A stretch of DNA of 64,000 bases, taken from positions 62,001 through 126,000 of the forward strand of contig NZ_JAYLVL010000003.1 in the NCBI RefSeq assembly GCF_046156175.1. The letters are read 5' to 3'. The notes beneath the pieces are model-generated. The model did not search any database and was not told the DNA's origin. It worked only from the letters and a program-made list of their open reading frames with translations. How positions within the stretch are numbered: the first letter of the stretch is position 1; every line of letters starts with the position of its first letter. This document shows positions 24,046-31,802 of this stretch, piece by piece. Origin of the DNA: Lacisediminihabitans sp046156175. Lineage in GTDB: Bacteria > Actinomycetota > Actinomycetes > Actinomycetales > Microbacteriaceae. The translations under genes were made by a program, and so were the position numbers.

Positions 24046-25227
24046 ATGACCGGCTCCGTGGTGCTCGACCTGCTGCTGGTGCTTCTGCTCATCGCCTACG
24101 CGGTCTTCGGATTCCGCCGCGGTTTCATCCTCAGCCTGGGCAGCTTCGCGGGAATCATCGCGGGAGCCGTCGCCTCCTTCTTCGCGATACCGCTCGTCAC
24201 CGGGTGGGTCACCGCGCCGCAGTTTCGGCTGCCGGTGATCCTGGTCGTGATCGTCGCGCTCATCGCGCTCGGTCAGGCCGCCGGATCCGCCCTCGGCAGA
24301 GTCATCCGCCGCCGGGTCGACAAGACTCCGCTCCGGGCAATCGACCGGGTCTTCGGTGCCGCGATCACCCTCATCGGCGCGGCGCTCGTCGTTTCCATGC
24401 TCGCCTTCGGGATCGGGTCCCTCGGCGTGCCTGTCGTCTCCCAGGCGATCGGGTCATCGACTGTCGTTTCCGCGATCGACCGGGTCACACCCGATCCGGT
24501 GAAAGCTCTCGAGGCGAAGGTGCGCTCCGTCTTCGCCCTCGACGGGCTGCCCCGCCTCTTCGAGTCGCTCGGAACGGGTACACCGCTCGCAGTGCCGGCC
24601 TCCGGGGAGACCGCCGCCCAACGGGCTTCCGCGCGATCCGTCGTCAAGATCACCGGCAACGCCTACCAGTGCGGGCAGAACCAGTCCGGCAGCGGCTTCG
24701 TCTCCTCTACGGGACGGGTCGTCACCAACGCCCACGTCGTTGCCGGCGTCACCGAACCAGTCGTGCTCACGCCTGCGGGGGGAACCTACACCGGCCGGGT
24801 CGTGTACTTCGATGCGGTGCAGGATCTCGCCGTCATCGCCGTCAACGGTCTCCCGACCCCGCCACTTCCTCTCGGTGCGGACCTCACGACAGGCGCCACC
24901 GCGGTGTTCGACGGCTATCCGCTCGGTGGCCCGTTCCTCTCCAGTCCTGCGGCCGTGCAGAACGTCGCCACCATCGAATCGCCCGACATCTACGGCGCCA
25001 ACCCGAGCCCCCGCGAGGTCTACTACCTCGCCGCCGACGTGCAGGAAGGCAATTCCGGAGGGCCGGTGCTCGATGCCGCCGGAAGCGTCACCGGAGTGAT
25101 CTTCGCGCGCTCGGCGACCACCAGTCACCTCGGATTCGCCATGACGACGAATAAGTTGGCTCCGGTGGTCGCTCAGGCGCAGGGCCTGAGCGCCGCCGTG
25201 TCATCCGGAACCTGCACGCGCGGTTAG
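24046..25227 (+). CDS. marP: MarP-like periplasmic serine protease
   Basis: Membrane-anchored trypsin-like protease (393 aa), related to mycobacterial MarP, which is needed for acid and stress resistance. Residues 1-150 form a CvpA-like domain with four membrane helices. The protease domain has His230 (TNAHVV), Asp260 (AVQDLAVI) and Ser337 (QEGNSGGP), in the order and spacing of MarP. Cys209 and Cys390 match the pair that forms a redox-sensitive disulfide in MarP. ATG 24046 has AAGGGA about 7 nt upstream. It is followed convergently by the dienelactone hydrolase gene. Confidence 0.92.
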   Translation: MTGSVVLDLLLVLLLIAYAVFGFRRGFILSLGSFAGIIAGAVASFFAIPLVTGWVTAPQFRLPVILVVIVALIALGQAAGSALGRVIRRRVDKTPLRAIDRVFGAAITLIGAALVVSMLAFGIGSLGVPVVSQAIGSSTVVSAIDRVTPDPVKALEAKVRSVFALDGLPRLFESLGTGTPLAVPASGETAAQRASARSVVKITGNAYQCGQNQSGSGFVSSTGRVVTNAHVVAGVTEPVVLTPAGGTYTGRVVYFDAVQDLAVIAVNGLPTPPLPLGADLTTGATAVFDGYPLGGPFLSSPAAVQNVATIESPDIYGANPSPREVYYLAADVQEGNSGGPVLDAAGSVTGVIFARSATTSHLGFAMTTNKLAPVVAQAQGLSAAVSSGTCTRG

Positions 25228-25239
25228 GCCGCGAGGCGG

Positions 25240-26037
25240 TCAGCCGGCGAGGGCCCCGTCCAGGAACGCCAGGGTGCGCTGCCAGGAATCCGCCGCGGCA
25301 TCCGCCCGGTACATGAAGGCGTTCGTGTCGTTGAAGAACGCGTGCCCGGCGTTCTCGTAGACGTGTGAGGTGAAGTCGATGCCTGCAGACTGCATCGCCG
25401 CGGTGACCTCGGGAAGCGAGTCGATGAGGTTCGTGTCGGTCCGCCCGTAGAACGCGAGTACCGGTCCAGCGATGTGGGCGACCGTTGCGATCTCCGGCGG
25501 AGCGCCGTAGAACGGCACCGCAGCGCGGATGCGACTGTCCGCTGCCGCGAGCGCGAAGCTGTAGCTGCCGCCGAAGCAGAACCCGGTGACCGCGAGACGG
25601 CCCTCGATCCCCGGCTGCTGTTCGAGGTAGTCCACAGACTCGCCGAGCGCGGCCAACGCCCAGGCGCCGAACTCCGGAGCGTTCATGCCGGCGAAGGCGG
25701 CGCGCAGTCGGGGCTGGCCCTCGGAGCGCACCTTCTCAACGGTGCTGTTCATGATCGCATTGAGCTCGAGACCAACCTGCGCTTCGATGCCGATCGATGA
25801 CATGAGGTCCGGTGCGATCACGAGATAGCCCTCGGCCGCAAATCGGTCAGCGATGCCGGTGATGTGCTCGACAAGCCCCCAGACCTCGTGGATGACCACA
25901 AGGGCACCTTTCGGAGCACCCTCGGGGTGCACGACGTAGGCGGAGAACTCGGTGGCGGTGACTCCCCGCTCGCCGGCGGAGGCCTGGGCCGCGATGGTGG
26001 CGGCGGGGATGGGCAGGGTGATGGTTTCGGAATTCAT
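25240..26037 (-). CDS. Dienelactone hydrolase family protein
   Basis: Alpha/beta hydrolase of 265 aa with a cysteine nucleophile. The DLH signatures are VVIHEVWGL near 48 (Glu), VTGFCFGGSYSFALA near 150 (nucleophile Cys), FYGRTDTNL near 193 (Asp) and ENAGHAFFND near 226 (His). In dienelactone hydrolases this set opens lactone rings in chloroaromatic breakdown, but most actinobacterial members are of unknown substrate. ATG 26037 is 6 nt downstream of CAAAAT, so probably leaderless. It is divergent from the short-chain dehydrogenase gene across 76 bp. Confidence 0.9.
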   Translation of the reverse strand: MNSETITLPIPAATIAAQASAGERGVTATEFSAYVVHPEGAPKGALVVIHEVWGLVEHITGIADRFAAEGYLVIAPDLMSSIGIEAQVGLELNAIMNSTVEKVRSEGQPRLRAAFAGMNAPEFGAWALAALGESVDYLEQQPGIEGRLAVTGFCFGGSYSFALAAADSRIRAAVPFYGAPPEIATVAHIAGPVLAFYGRTDTNLIDSLPEVTAAMQSAGIDFTSHVYENAGHAFFNDTNAFMYRADAAADSWQRTLAFLDGALAG

Positions 26038-26113
26038 CCTGTGATTTTGCCACCCCTGATCGAGAGTCTTCTGGTTGCCGACCCCGCGCCTCCGCAGCGG
26101 CTAGCGTTGACGG

Positions 26114-26893
26114 ATGTCTACGCCGCACTCGTCCACCGCTCGCGCACTCGTCACCGGGGCGACGGCCGGAATCGGCGCCGAGTTCGCCCGACAGCTCGCG
26201 GCCTCCGGGCACGACCTCGTGCTCGTCGCCCGCGACGAGGCCCGCCTGCAGGAGCGTGCCGTCGAACTGCGTGCCGCCTACGGGGTGTCGGTCGAGGTAC
26301 TGCCCGCAGATCTGGTGGATCGCGTCGCACTGGCCACCGTGGAAGCCCGGCTCACAGCATCCGGCGCCGATCGCGTGACGATGCTGGTGAACAACGCGGG
26401 CTTCGGCTTGCTGAAGCCCTTCGACGAAAACCCCGCGGATGATGAACAGCGACTTCTCGACCTGCTGGTGACCGCACCGATGCGCCTCTCCCACGCCGCG
26501 CTCGGCCAGATGCTCGGATCGGGCTCCGGCACGATCGTGAACATCGCCAGCGTGGCCGGCTACACGCCGCGCGGCACCTATGGCGCGTCGAAGGCGTGGA
26601 TCCTGAGCTTCAGCCGCTGGGCCAACCTCACGTATCGGCGCCGGGGGGTGAACGTCACAGCAGTCGCCCCCGGGTTCGTGCACACCGAGTTCCACGACCG
26701 CATGAACGTGGTGAAGGACGGGGTGCCGGCATTCCTCTGGCTCGACGCTCCGACGCTCGTGCGGCTGGCGCTGCGGGATGTCGCTCGGGGCAAGGCGGTG
26801 TCGATCCCGACCATCCGCTACAAGATCGTGGTGTTGCTCTCCGGCCTGCTGCCGAAGCGGATCGTGGCGGCGGGGGCGCTCAGGGGACGCTGA
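26114..26893 (+). CDS. Short-chain dehydrogenase/reductase
   Basis: NAD(P)-dependent oxidoreductase (259 aa) with the classical SDR set: TGATAGIG near 15, NNAG near 95, Ser in NIASVAG near 142 and YGASK near 156. The motif VARDEARL after the second strand suits NADP. The C-terminal part (PTIRYKIVVLLSGLLPKRI) is hydrophobic, as in SDRs annotated DltE-like. ATG 26114 lies 6 nt after TAGCGT, so leaderless. The substrate cannot be inferred. Confidence 0.9.
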   Translation: MSTPHSSTARALVTGATAGIGAEFARQLAASGHDLVLVARDEARLQERAVELRAAYGVSVEVLPADLVDRVALATVEARLTASGADRVTMLVNNAGFGLLKPFDENPADDEQRLLDLLVTAPMRLSHAALGQMLGSGSGTIVNIASVAGYTPRGTYGASKAWILSFSRWANLTYRRRGVNVTAVAPGFVHTEFHDRMNVVKDGVPAFLWLDAPTLVRLALRDVARGKAVSIPTIRYKIVVLLSGLLPKRIVAAGALRGR

Positions 26894-27079
26894 TTCGGCC
26901 CCCGCTCCCCTGCTGCAGGACGCGGATGCCGCCGCTCTCTCCATCGCTGAGCATCATCGCGCCGCACAGCCCACCACATCCCCGGTGGGCGGATGAGTGA
27001 TGCCGCTCATTCAGACCGAGCGCTCGTGCTCGTCGTCCGTCCTCCGGGTCGCTGCACGGCCGGCACGCCCGGCGTGGGC

Positions 27080-28114
27080 CTACCTACCGAGCGCGCTCGT
27101 CAGTTCGAGCGCGGTCAGACCGCCGAGGTTGACGATCACCGCGCCATAGCTCACGACCACGCCGAGGCCCGTCCAGAGGAGCCGACGAAGACGAGCCGAC
27201 GAGACCCGAAGGCGAAGCCTCTCGAACTCGGCTCTCCGCTCGTGAGCGTCGGCCTCGGTGTCGAGGTGGTCGAGCGGACTGCTCGGCCAGCTGGAGGCCG
27301 CAACCGCGACGGCCACCACCTCTTCGAGGACTGTCGGAGAGATCAGTCGTGGCAGACCGGTGAGCCACGCGGAAAAAGAACGTGCGGTCACCACCTGAAT
27401 GCGGCCGGGTCGCTGGCGTACCTCAAGCGTCGCGGGCGCATCGACGACGACACAGGGGGTCACGACGATCTCCAGCGCGACGCCGGCCGCGGCGAGCGCG
27501 CTTCCCAGCAGTCGAGTCACCGCGCGGCCGGTCTCGTCGGCCTTGGCGAGGTGATCGAGACGTTCGCCGTCCGCGATGAACGTGCGCTCCCCGACCCAGA
27601 GTGCCTGTCCCGCATGGCTCTCGACCGAGAGTGTGAAGATCCCGGCAGGACCGATGACCAGGTGGTCGATCACCCGGTGCTCGACCAGGCGGTGATCGTC
27701 CTGCTTGTGCCCGGCTACCGGAACGGAATGCACAACCGTCCACTCGCTGCCGAGGGCCGAGAGGGACTCCATCACAGCCAGCTCCGCCAGTGCACCGCTG
27801 AAACTGCGTCGTGCCTCACGAGCGATCGGGTGCACCCCGAAGAGGCGGGAGAGGAAAGACTGAGGGGGTTCATCGGCCTGGAAGGACAGGCACTCGCGAA
27901 GGGCAGAGAGTGGGGGCATCCGCTGCGACGGCTGCACCGGATGCCCGGCACGCATCGACTCGCCAGCCGGCGCGGACTGCACCGACGGGATCGACCCTTC
28001 GTCCCCTGTGATTACGATGCCGTGCTCCAACTGTAGATTTCGGGTCGACCGCCGGGAGCGGGTCGCGCGTGGCACTCGCATCGAGACTGCTGGACGCTCA
28101 GATCGTCGTGCCAC
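27080..28114 (-). CDS. NERD-like membrane protein 3, catalytic motif lost
   Basis: 344-aa paralogue of NERD-like protein 1. The NERD core covers about residues 100-175: SFSGALAELAVMESLSALGSEWTVVHSVPV, VIDHLVIGPAGIFTLSV, ESHAGQALWVGE and TFIADG; the motif position reads SVES, again without lysine. Two hydrophobic C-terminal segments (LLWTGLGVVVSYGAVIVNLG and LTALELTSALG) suggest a membrane anchor. The GTG at 28114 is chosen because it lies 7 nt after TAGCCT; the frame could be extended to ATG 28201, but that would place the CCC-N5-GGGG box of its promoter inside the coding region and add 29 residues without a ribosome binding site. Confidence 0.8.
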   Translation of the reverse strand: MARRSERPAVSMRVPRATRSRRSTRNLQLEHGIVITGDEGSIPSVQSAPAGESMRAGHPVQPSQRMPPLSALRECLSFQADEPPQSFLSRLFGVHPIAREARRSFSGALAELAVMESLSALGSEWTVVHSVPVAGHKQDDHRLVEHRVIDHLVIGPAGIFTLSVESHAGQALWVGERTFIADGERLDHLAKADETGRAVTRLLGSALAAAGVALEIVVTPCVVVDAPATLEVRQRPGRIQVVTARSFSAWLTGLPRLISPTVLEEVVAVAVAASSWPSSPLDHLDTEADAHERRAEFERLRLRVSSARLRRLLWTGLGVVVSYGAVIVNLGGLTALELTSALGR

Positions 28115-28121
28115 TGTGTCG

Positions 28122-28178
28122 AGGCTAACGACGAGCCGGGCCGGCCGAACTCCCCAGAAGGGGTCATCCCCGAACGGG
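28122..28178 (-). promoter_or_regulatory. Promoter of NERD-like gene 3 with CCC-N5-GGGG box
   Basis: Minus strand: CCCGTTCGGGG (28178-28168, N4 form), CCCCTTCTGGGG (28163-28152), a 24-bp spacer, TAGCCT (28127-28122), 7 nt, then GTG 28114. The arrangement, with two boxes and the same spacer, matches the promoter of NERD-like gene 1. Confidence 0.7.
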
Positions 28179-28236
28179 ACACGGAAGGACCTTCGGTTCA
28201 TCCCCGAGCGAGCCCCTTCTCGGGCAGACTCTGCTC

Positions 28237-29298
28237 ATGCCCGATCACGATCGCACGACGCCCCTGGTCGAGCGGCTCTCCTCGGGGCTGGCCCGTCCAT
28301 TCGAACGCAGCACGGACGACCGGGTTGTCGCTCTCGTACAGCGCCAGTACGGGATGACCCCCACCCGAGTGCACCGGCTTGCGACAGAGCGGGACGAAAC
28401 CTTTCGACTCTGGGTGGTGGGGGAACCGATCGGTTTCGTCCTGAAGATCGCGCCTCCCGGTGACGACCCTGCCGAGCTCGACCTCCCGGTCGCGGCCATC
28501 GCGCATGCCGCGAGGCGCGACGCTACGCTCCCCCTCCAGCGCTTCATCGCACCCCTGCCCGGCACCAGTCCTCGGGACGGGGCAGGGCTCGATGATCGCG
28601 CGACACGGCTGATCCGTTACCTCCCCGGTCGGTTGCTGAGTGACACCCCGACATCCACGGCACAGTGGCGAGCAGTGGGACGGATGCTGGCTCGCGTCGC
28701 CCTTGCGCTCGCCGGCTTCGACCACCCGGCGGCAAGTCGCTGGCTGGCCTGGGATCTCGCCAACCTCGACCATGTGGCCGAACTGGTGCCGATGCTGCCG
28801 AACGACGAACAGCGCACGGCGGTTGGCCGCCTCCTCGCCGACTTCACGGTGAACACGCTTCCGAGCCTTCGGCTCACGCCACGGCAGGCCGTGCACAACG
28901 ATTTCCACGGGGGCAACCTCATCGTGGACCCGGACGCGCGAGGCTTCGTCACCGGCATCCTCGATTTCGGGGATGTGGTGCGCACCCACCGGTGTGCCGA
29001 TCTCGCCATAGCGATGTCGTATGCGATTCCGCCTTCGGCGCGAAGTGGCGACCCCTGGACTGCCGCCTTGGCTCTCGCGGCGGGATATCGAGACGTGTCA
29101 GAGCTCTCCGTCGACGAGGTAGCCCTCCTCCCGCACCTCGTGCGCGGTCGCCTCGCCCAGCGCTTGCTGCTGGGGTCGTGGATGTCGGCGACCCGATCCG
29201 AGAACGCCGCGTACACGGCACGGAATCTCGAGAGGACCTGGCGACAATTCCTGCGGCTGAGCGACTCTCCCCCGCCCCGCGGCGCTCTCGGCCACTAG
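28237..29298 (+). CDS. APH-type phosphotransferase, hydroxylysine-kinase-like
   Basis: Soluble small-molecule kinase (353 aa) with the aminoglycoside phosphotransferase fold. Catalytic loop AVHNDFHGGNLIV near 208 (Asp acts as base) and metal site GILDFGDVVRTHRCADLAIAM near 233. The LRLTPRQAVHNDFHGGN sequence and DFGD are typical of hydroxylysine-kinase (HYKK/AGPHD1) relatives, and the next gene, 9 bp downstream, is an AGXT2L-type aminotransferase that would act on a phosphorylated amino alcohol. This pair suggests breakdown of 5-hydroxylysine or a related compound. ATG 28237 lies 6 nt after CAGACT. It is divergent from NERD-like gene 3. Confidence 0.85.
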   Translation: MPDHDRTTPLVERLSSGLARPFERSTDDRVVALVQRQYGMTPTRVHRLATERDETFRLWVVGEPIGFVLKIAPPGDDPAELDLPVAAIAHAARRDATLPLQRFIAPLPGTSPRDGAGLDDRATRLIRYLPGRLLSDTPTSTAQWRAVGRMLARVALALAGFDHPAASRWLAWDLANLDHVAELVPMLPNDEQRTAVGRLLADFTVNTLPSLRLTPRQAVHNDFHGGNLIVDPDARGFVTGILDFGDVVRTHRCADLAIAMSYAIPPSARSGDPWTAALALAAGYRDVSELSVDEVALLPHLVRGRLAQRLLLGSWMSATRSENAAYTARNLERTWRQFLRLSDSPPPRGALGH

Positions 29299-29307
29299 GG
29301 TCGGACC

Positions 29308-30630
29308 ATGCCTGGTCCGAGCACCTACTTCAGCAATGACCGTCTCGATGAACTCAGCGAACCGACCCGCCTGCTGGTGGAGCGCCGCAATCGCAGCCTC
29401 GGGGCGGCCTACCGACTGTTCTACGACGACCCCGTCGAGATCGTGCGCGGCCTCGGAACGAGACTCTGGGATGCCGCGGGCACCGAGTATCTCGATGTGT
29501 ACAACAACGTGCCGTCGGTGGGCCATTCGCATCCGCGCGTGGTCGAAGCCATCGCAACCCAGGCAGCTCTCGTCAACACGAACACCCGCTACCTCGATCG
29601 CCGCCTCGTCGAGTACTCCGAAGAGTTGCTCGGCACGCTTCCCCGGGCGCTCGCCAACGTGCTCTACACCTGCACCGGGTCGGAGGCGAACGACCTTGCG
29701 CTGCGGATCGCCAAGACCGTGACCGGCAAGCAGGGCGTGATCGTCACCCGCAACGCCTATCACGGTGTCACTTCGGCGACGGCGCTGATCTCTCCGTCGC
29801 TCGGCGGCGAGGAGAGCATCGCCCCCTGGGTTCGCCTGGTCGACCCGCCGACCGGCGATGGAGCAGCGTTCGCGGATGCCGTAACCGCAGCGGCCGCAGA
29901 GCTCGCGGCTTCCGAGCACGGCTTCGCCGCACTGGTGGCGGATTCGATCTTCGCTTCGGATGGCGTGCAACCGGGGAGCGCGCCATTCCTCGGCCGAGTC
30001 AGCGACATCGTGCACGACGCGGACGGGCTCTATATCGCCGACGAGGTGCAATCCGGCTTCGGTCGGCTCGGCCACGACCTGTGGGGTTTCACCCGTCACG
30101 ATTCGGCCCTCGGGGCTGTCGTTCCCGACCTCGTCACCGTGGGCAAGCCGATGGGAAACGGTATGCCGATCGGTGCCGTCATCGCCCGCCGCGAGCTGGT
30201 GGATGAGTTCGCCGCGCGCGGCCGGTATTTCTCGACCTTCGCCGGAACACCGATTTCCATCGCCGCCGCACGGGCGGTGCTCGATATCATCCGCGAGGAA
30301 GGTCTCATCGAGAATGCGCGGATGGTCGGCGAATACCTCGCCGCCGGCCTCGGGATGCTCGCCGACTTCCACGACTCCATCGGAGCCGTGCGGGGGGTCG
30401 GCCTCTTCCTCGGCGTAGATCTCGTTCGAGACGGAGCGCCCGACGAGCACAGCACCCTGGTGGTGGTCAATGAGCTCCGTCGTCGCGGTGTCTTGATCGG
30501 GGCATCCGGAGCGGCTCGAAACACACTCAAGGTGCGGCCTCCGCTGTGCTTCAGCACCGCCGACGCGGACCGGTTTCTCACCGAACTGGACAGTGCGTTG
30601 CGAGTGGCGCGTTCTGCCCGGGCCATCTGA
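29308..30630 (+). CDS. Class III aminotransferase family, phospho-lyase (AGXT2L) type
   Basis: PLP enzyme (440 aa). Motifs: LDVYNNVPSVGHSHPRVVEA near 52 and NTNTRYLDRRLVEYSEELL near 79, as in ethanolamine-phosphate and 5-phosphohydroxylysine phospho-lyases; GSEANDLALRIAK near 118; IADEVQSGFGR near 245 with the PLP-binding Asp; TVGKPMGNG near 280 with the Schiff-base Lys. The predicted reaction is elimination of phosphate and ammonia from a phosphorylated amino alcohol. Start ATG 29308 lies 6 nt after TAGGGT, whose first three bases are the stop codon of the kinase gene, so the gene may be transcribed both with the kinase and from its own leaderless promoter. Confidence 0.9.
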   Translation: MPGPSTYFSNDRLDELSEPTRLLVERRNRSLGAAYRLFYDDPVEIVRGLGTRLWDAAGTEYLDVYNNVPSVGHSHPRVVEAIATQAALVNTNTRYLDRRLVEYSEELLGTLPRALANVLYTCTGSEANDLALRIAKTVTGKQGVIVTRNAYHGVTSATALISPSLGGEESIAPWVRLVDPPTGDGAAFADAVTAAAAELAASEHGFAALVADSIFASDGVQPGSAPFLGRVSDIVHDADGLYIADEVQSGFGRLGHDLWGFTRHDSALGAVVPDLVTVGKPMGNGMPIGAVIARRELVDEFAARGRYFSTFAGTPISIAAARAVLDIIREEGLIENARMVGEYLAAGLGMLADFHDSIGAVRGVGLFLGVDLVRDGAPDEHSTLVVVNELRRRGVLIGASGAARNTLKVRPPLCFSTADADRFLTELDSALRVARSARAI

Positions 30631-30838
30631 GAATCCGGCCCATCACCGCACAGTTTTCAAACGGGGGTATTGCGCTCACGCCCCCGACGGGAGCATCATG
30701 TTATCAGAACAACCCGTCGCCCGGAAGAGCCGCACCAAGTGCCGCACCGGGCGACGAGTCTGTGTGGGGCACCTGTGCGGGGCGGCTGTGCGGGGCGGCT
30801 GTGTGAGGCACCGGTATTCGGGCCCATCGGGCGCCGAC
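30631..30838. other. Repeat-rich, gene-less stretch after the aminotransferase gene
   Basis: Together with the following tandem repeat this gap is 311 bp. It holds a 13-bp direct duplication TGTGCGGGGCGGC at 30774-30786 and 30787-30799 and several GTGGGGC/GTGCGGGGC variants. A plus-strand ATG at 30698 with GGGAG 6 nt upstream opens a long frame that runs antisense through the esterase gene; its sequence is a monotonous translation of the repeats and I do not call it a gene. Confidence 0.5.
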
Positions 30839-30956
30839 TCAGTGGCTGAGACTCAGTGGCTGAGACTCAGTGGCTGGAGGCTCAGTGGCTGGAGGCTCAG
30901 TGGCTGGAGGCTCAGTGGCTGGAGGCTCAGTGGCTGGAGGCTCAGTGGCTGGAGGC
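30839..30956. repeat. Tandem repeat, 15-bp unit, copying a gene's stop codon
   Basis: Six copies of TCAGTGGCTGGAGGC at 30867-30956 (the first copy diverges at no position) and two 14-bp variants TCAGTGGCTGAGAC at 30839-30852 and 30853-30866. Read on the minus strand the unit is GCC TCC AGC CAC TGA, exactly the last five codons, stop included, of the esterase gene (30942-30956). Seven extra copies follow the gene end, five of them with an in-frame TGA every 15 nt. Confidence 0.95.
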
Positions 30957-31592
30957 CAGCAGGAACTCGTTCACCTCGGTCAGCTCTTCGCGCGAGATCG
31001 AGTGTCCGATCCCGTCATAGTGGCGCACGGTCAGCGTCGAATGGGAAGGCAGCCACTGCGCGGTCCGGGCGATCGCATCGGCAGGAATCACGGGATCCGC
31101 CGGGTCGCTTCCCCAGAACACCGCAGGCCGCAACGTCTCGAGTGACCCGTCAGCCGGCGCATCACCCGCGATGGCGAATCCGGCGAGGTTCACGATTGCC
31201 GCGAATCGTCGGGGGTCGTGCCTCAGAGCGTGAATGGCCATGGCACCGCCCTGGGAGAAGCCCAGCAGTGAGACGGATGTCGCAACCGGCACCGAATCGA
31301 GCCAGGCCAGAAGCGCGGCGACCGCCGAATCCGCGGCGACGATGCTCGGCAGCCCGGGTTCGCCAACGGGAAACCACGAATAAGACCCGGGCGCGAGCTC
31401 GAGCGGCGCGCGGAGGGACGCGAGTACGAATCGCGGCGGCAGCAGCGGCGCCAGGGCGACGAGATCCTGTTCGTGAGAGCCGCGGCCGTGCATCAGCACA
31501 AGCAGCGGACGTGTCGCGAGTTCGTCGGCAAGCGACGACTCGGGAACAGACCAGACCACTGCGGAGGGGTCGAGAGCGATCGAAGACGTCAT
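30942..31592 (-). CDS. Carboxylesterase/phospholipase-like alpha/beta hydrolase
   Basis: Serine hydrolase of 216 aa, YpfH/carboxylesterase-like. LVLMHGRGSHEQDL near 32 (oxyanion region), LLGFSQGGAMAIHAL near 109 (nucleophile Ser), GSDPADPVIP near 160 (Asp) and YDGIGHSIS near 190 (His). No signal peptide, so intracellular. ATG 31592 lies 6 nt after TACCCT (31604-31599), a leaderless start. Its last five codons (ASSH and stop) are the unit of a tandem repeat that continues downstream. Confidence 0.88.
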   Translation of the reverse strand: MTSSIALDPSAVVWSVPESSLADELATRPLLVLMHGRGSHEQDLVALAPLLPPRFVLASLRAPLELAPGSYSWFPVGEPGLPSIVAADSAVAALLAWLDSVPVATSVSLLGFSQGGAMAIHALRHDPRRFAAIVNLAGFAIAGDAPADGSLETLRPAVFWGSDPADPVIPADAIARTAQWLPSHSTLTVRHYDGIGHSISREELTEVNEFLLASSH

Positions 31593-31802
31593 GAACTCAG
31601 GGTAGGCGACACCGCCTCATCCGGCCCACCTGCCACGGCCGGGCCGAATCGTGATGGGATAGGTAGTGGCGCTGCTGATCCGGCGCCCGTCGGCGGGTCC
31701 ACGACCCGAGCCCGGCACGCTGTCGGGGGGACAGTTGTGTTTAGCCGTCTCCCCGGCGGTCACAACGGCAGATCTCGGTGCGGCCGGCAGTTCTCGGTGC
31801 GC
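31593..31802. other. 210-bp gap between esterase and acyl-CoA dehydrogenase-like genes
   Basis: Holds the leaderless promoter of the esterase gene at its left end. A 10-bp direct repeat TCTCGGTGCG occurs twice near the right end, 19-20 bp apart, just before the acyl-CoA dehydrogenase stop. A 68-codon plus-strand frame from 31666 has no supporting signal and overlaps the dehydrogenase gene. Confidence 0.4.

Noticed and set aside
26894..27079. Possible small gene between the SDR gene and NERD-like gene 3
   Set aside because: Several short frames on both strands are open, but none has a ribosome binding site, leaderless hexamer or recognisable product.
30839..30956. Possible CRISPR-like array
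   Set aside because: The units are only 14-15 bp and directly adjacent, without spacers, and no cas genes are present.
30698..31594. Plus-strand ATG at 30698 with GGGAG 6 nt upstream, opening a long frame across the tandem repeats
   Set aside because: The frame is a translation of the 15-bp repeat (LSGWR units) and then antisense to the esterase gene. A good ribosome binding site alone is not enough in a high-G+C genome.
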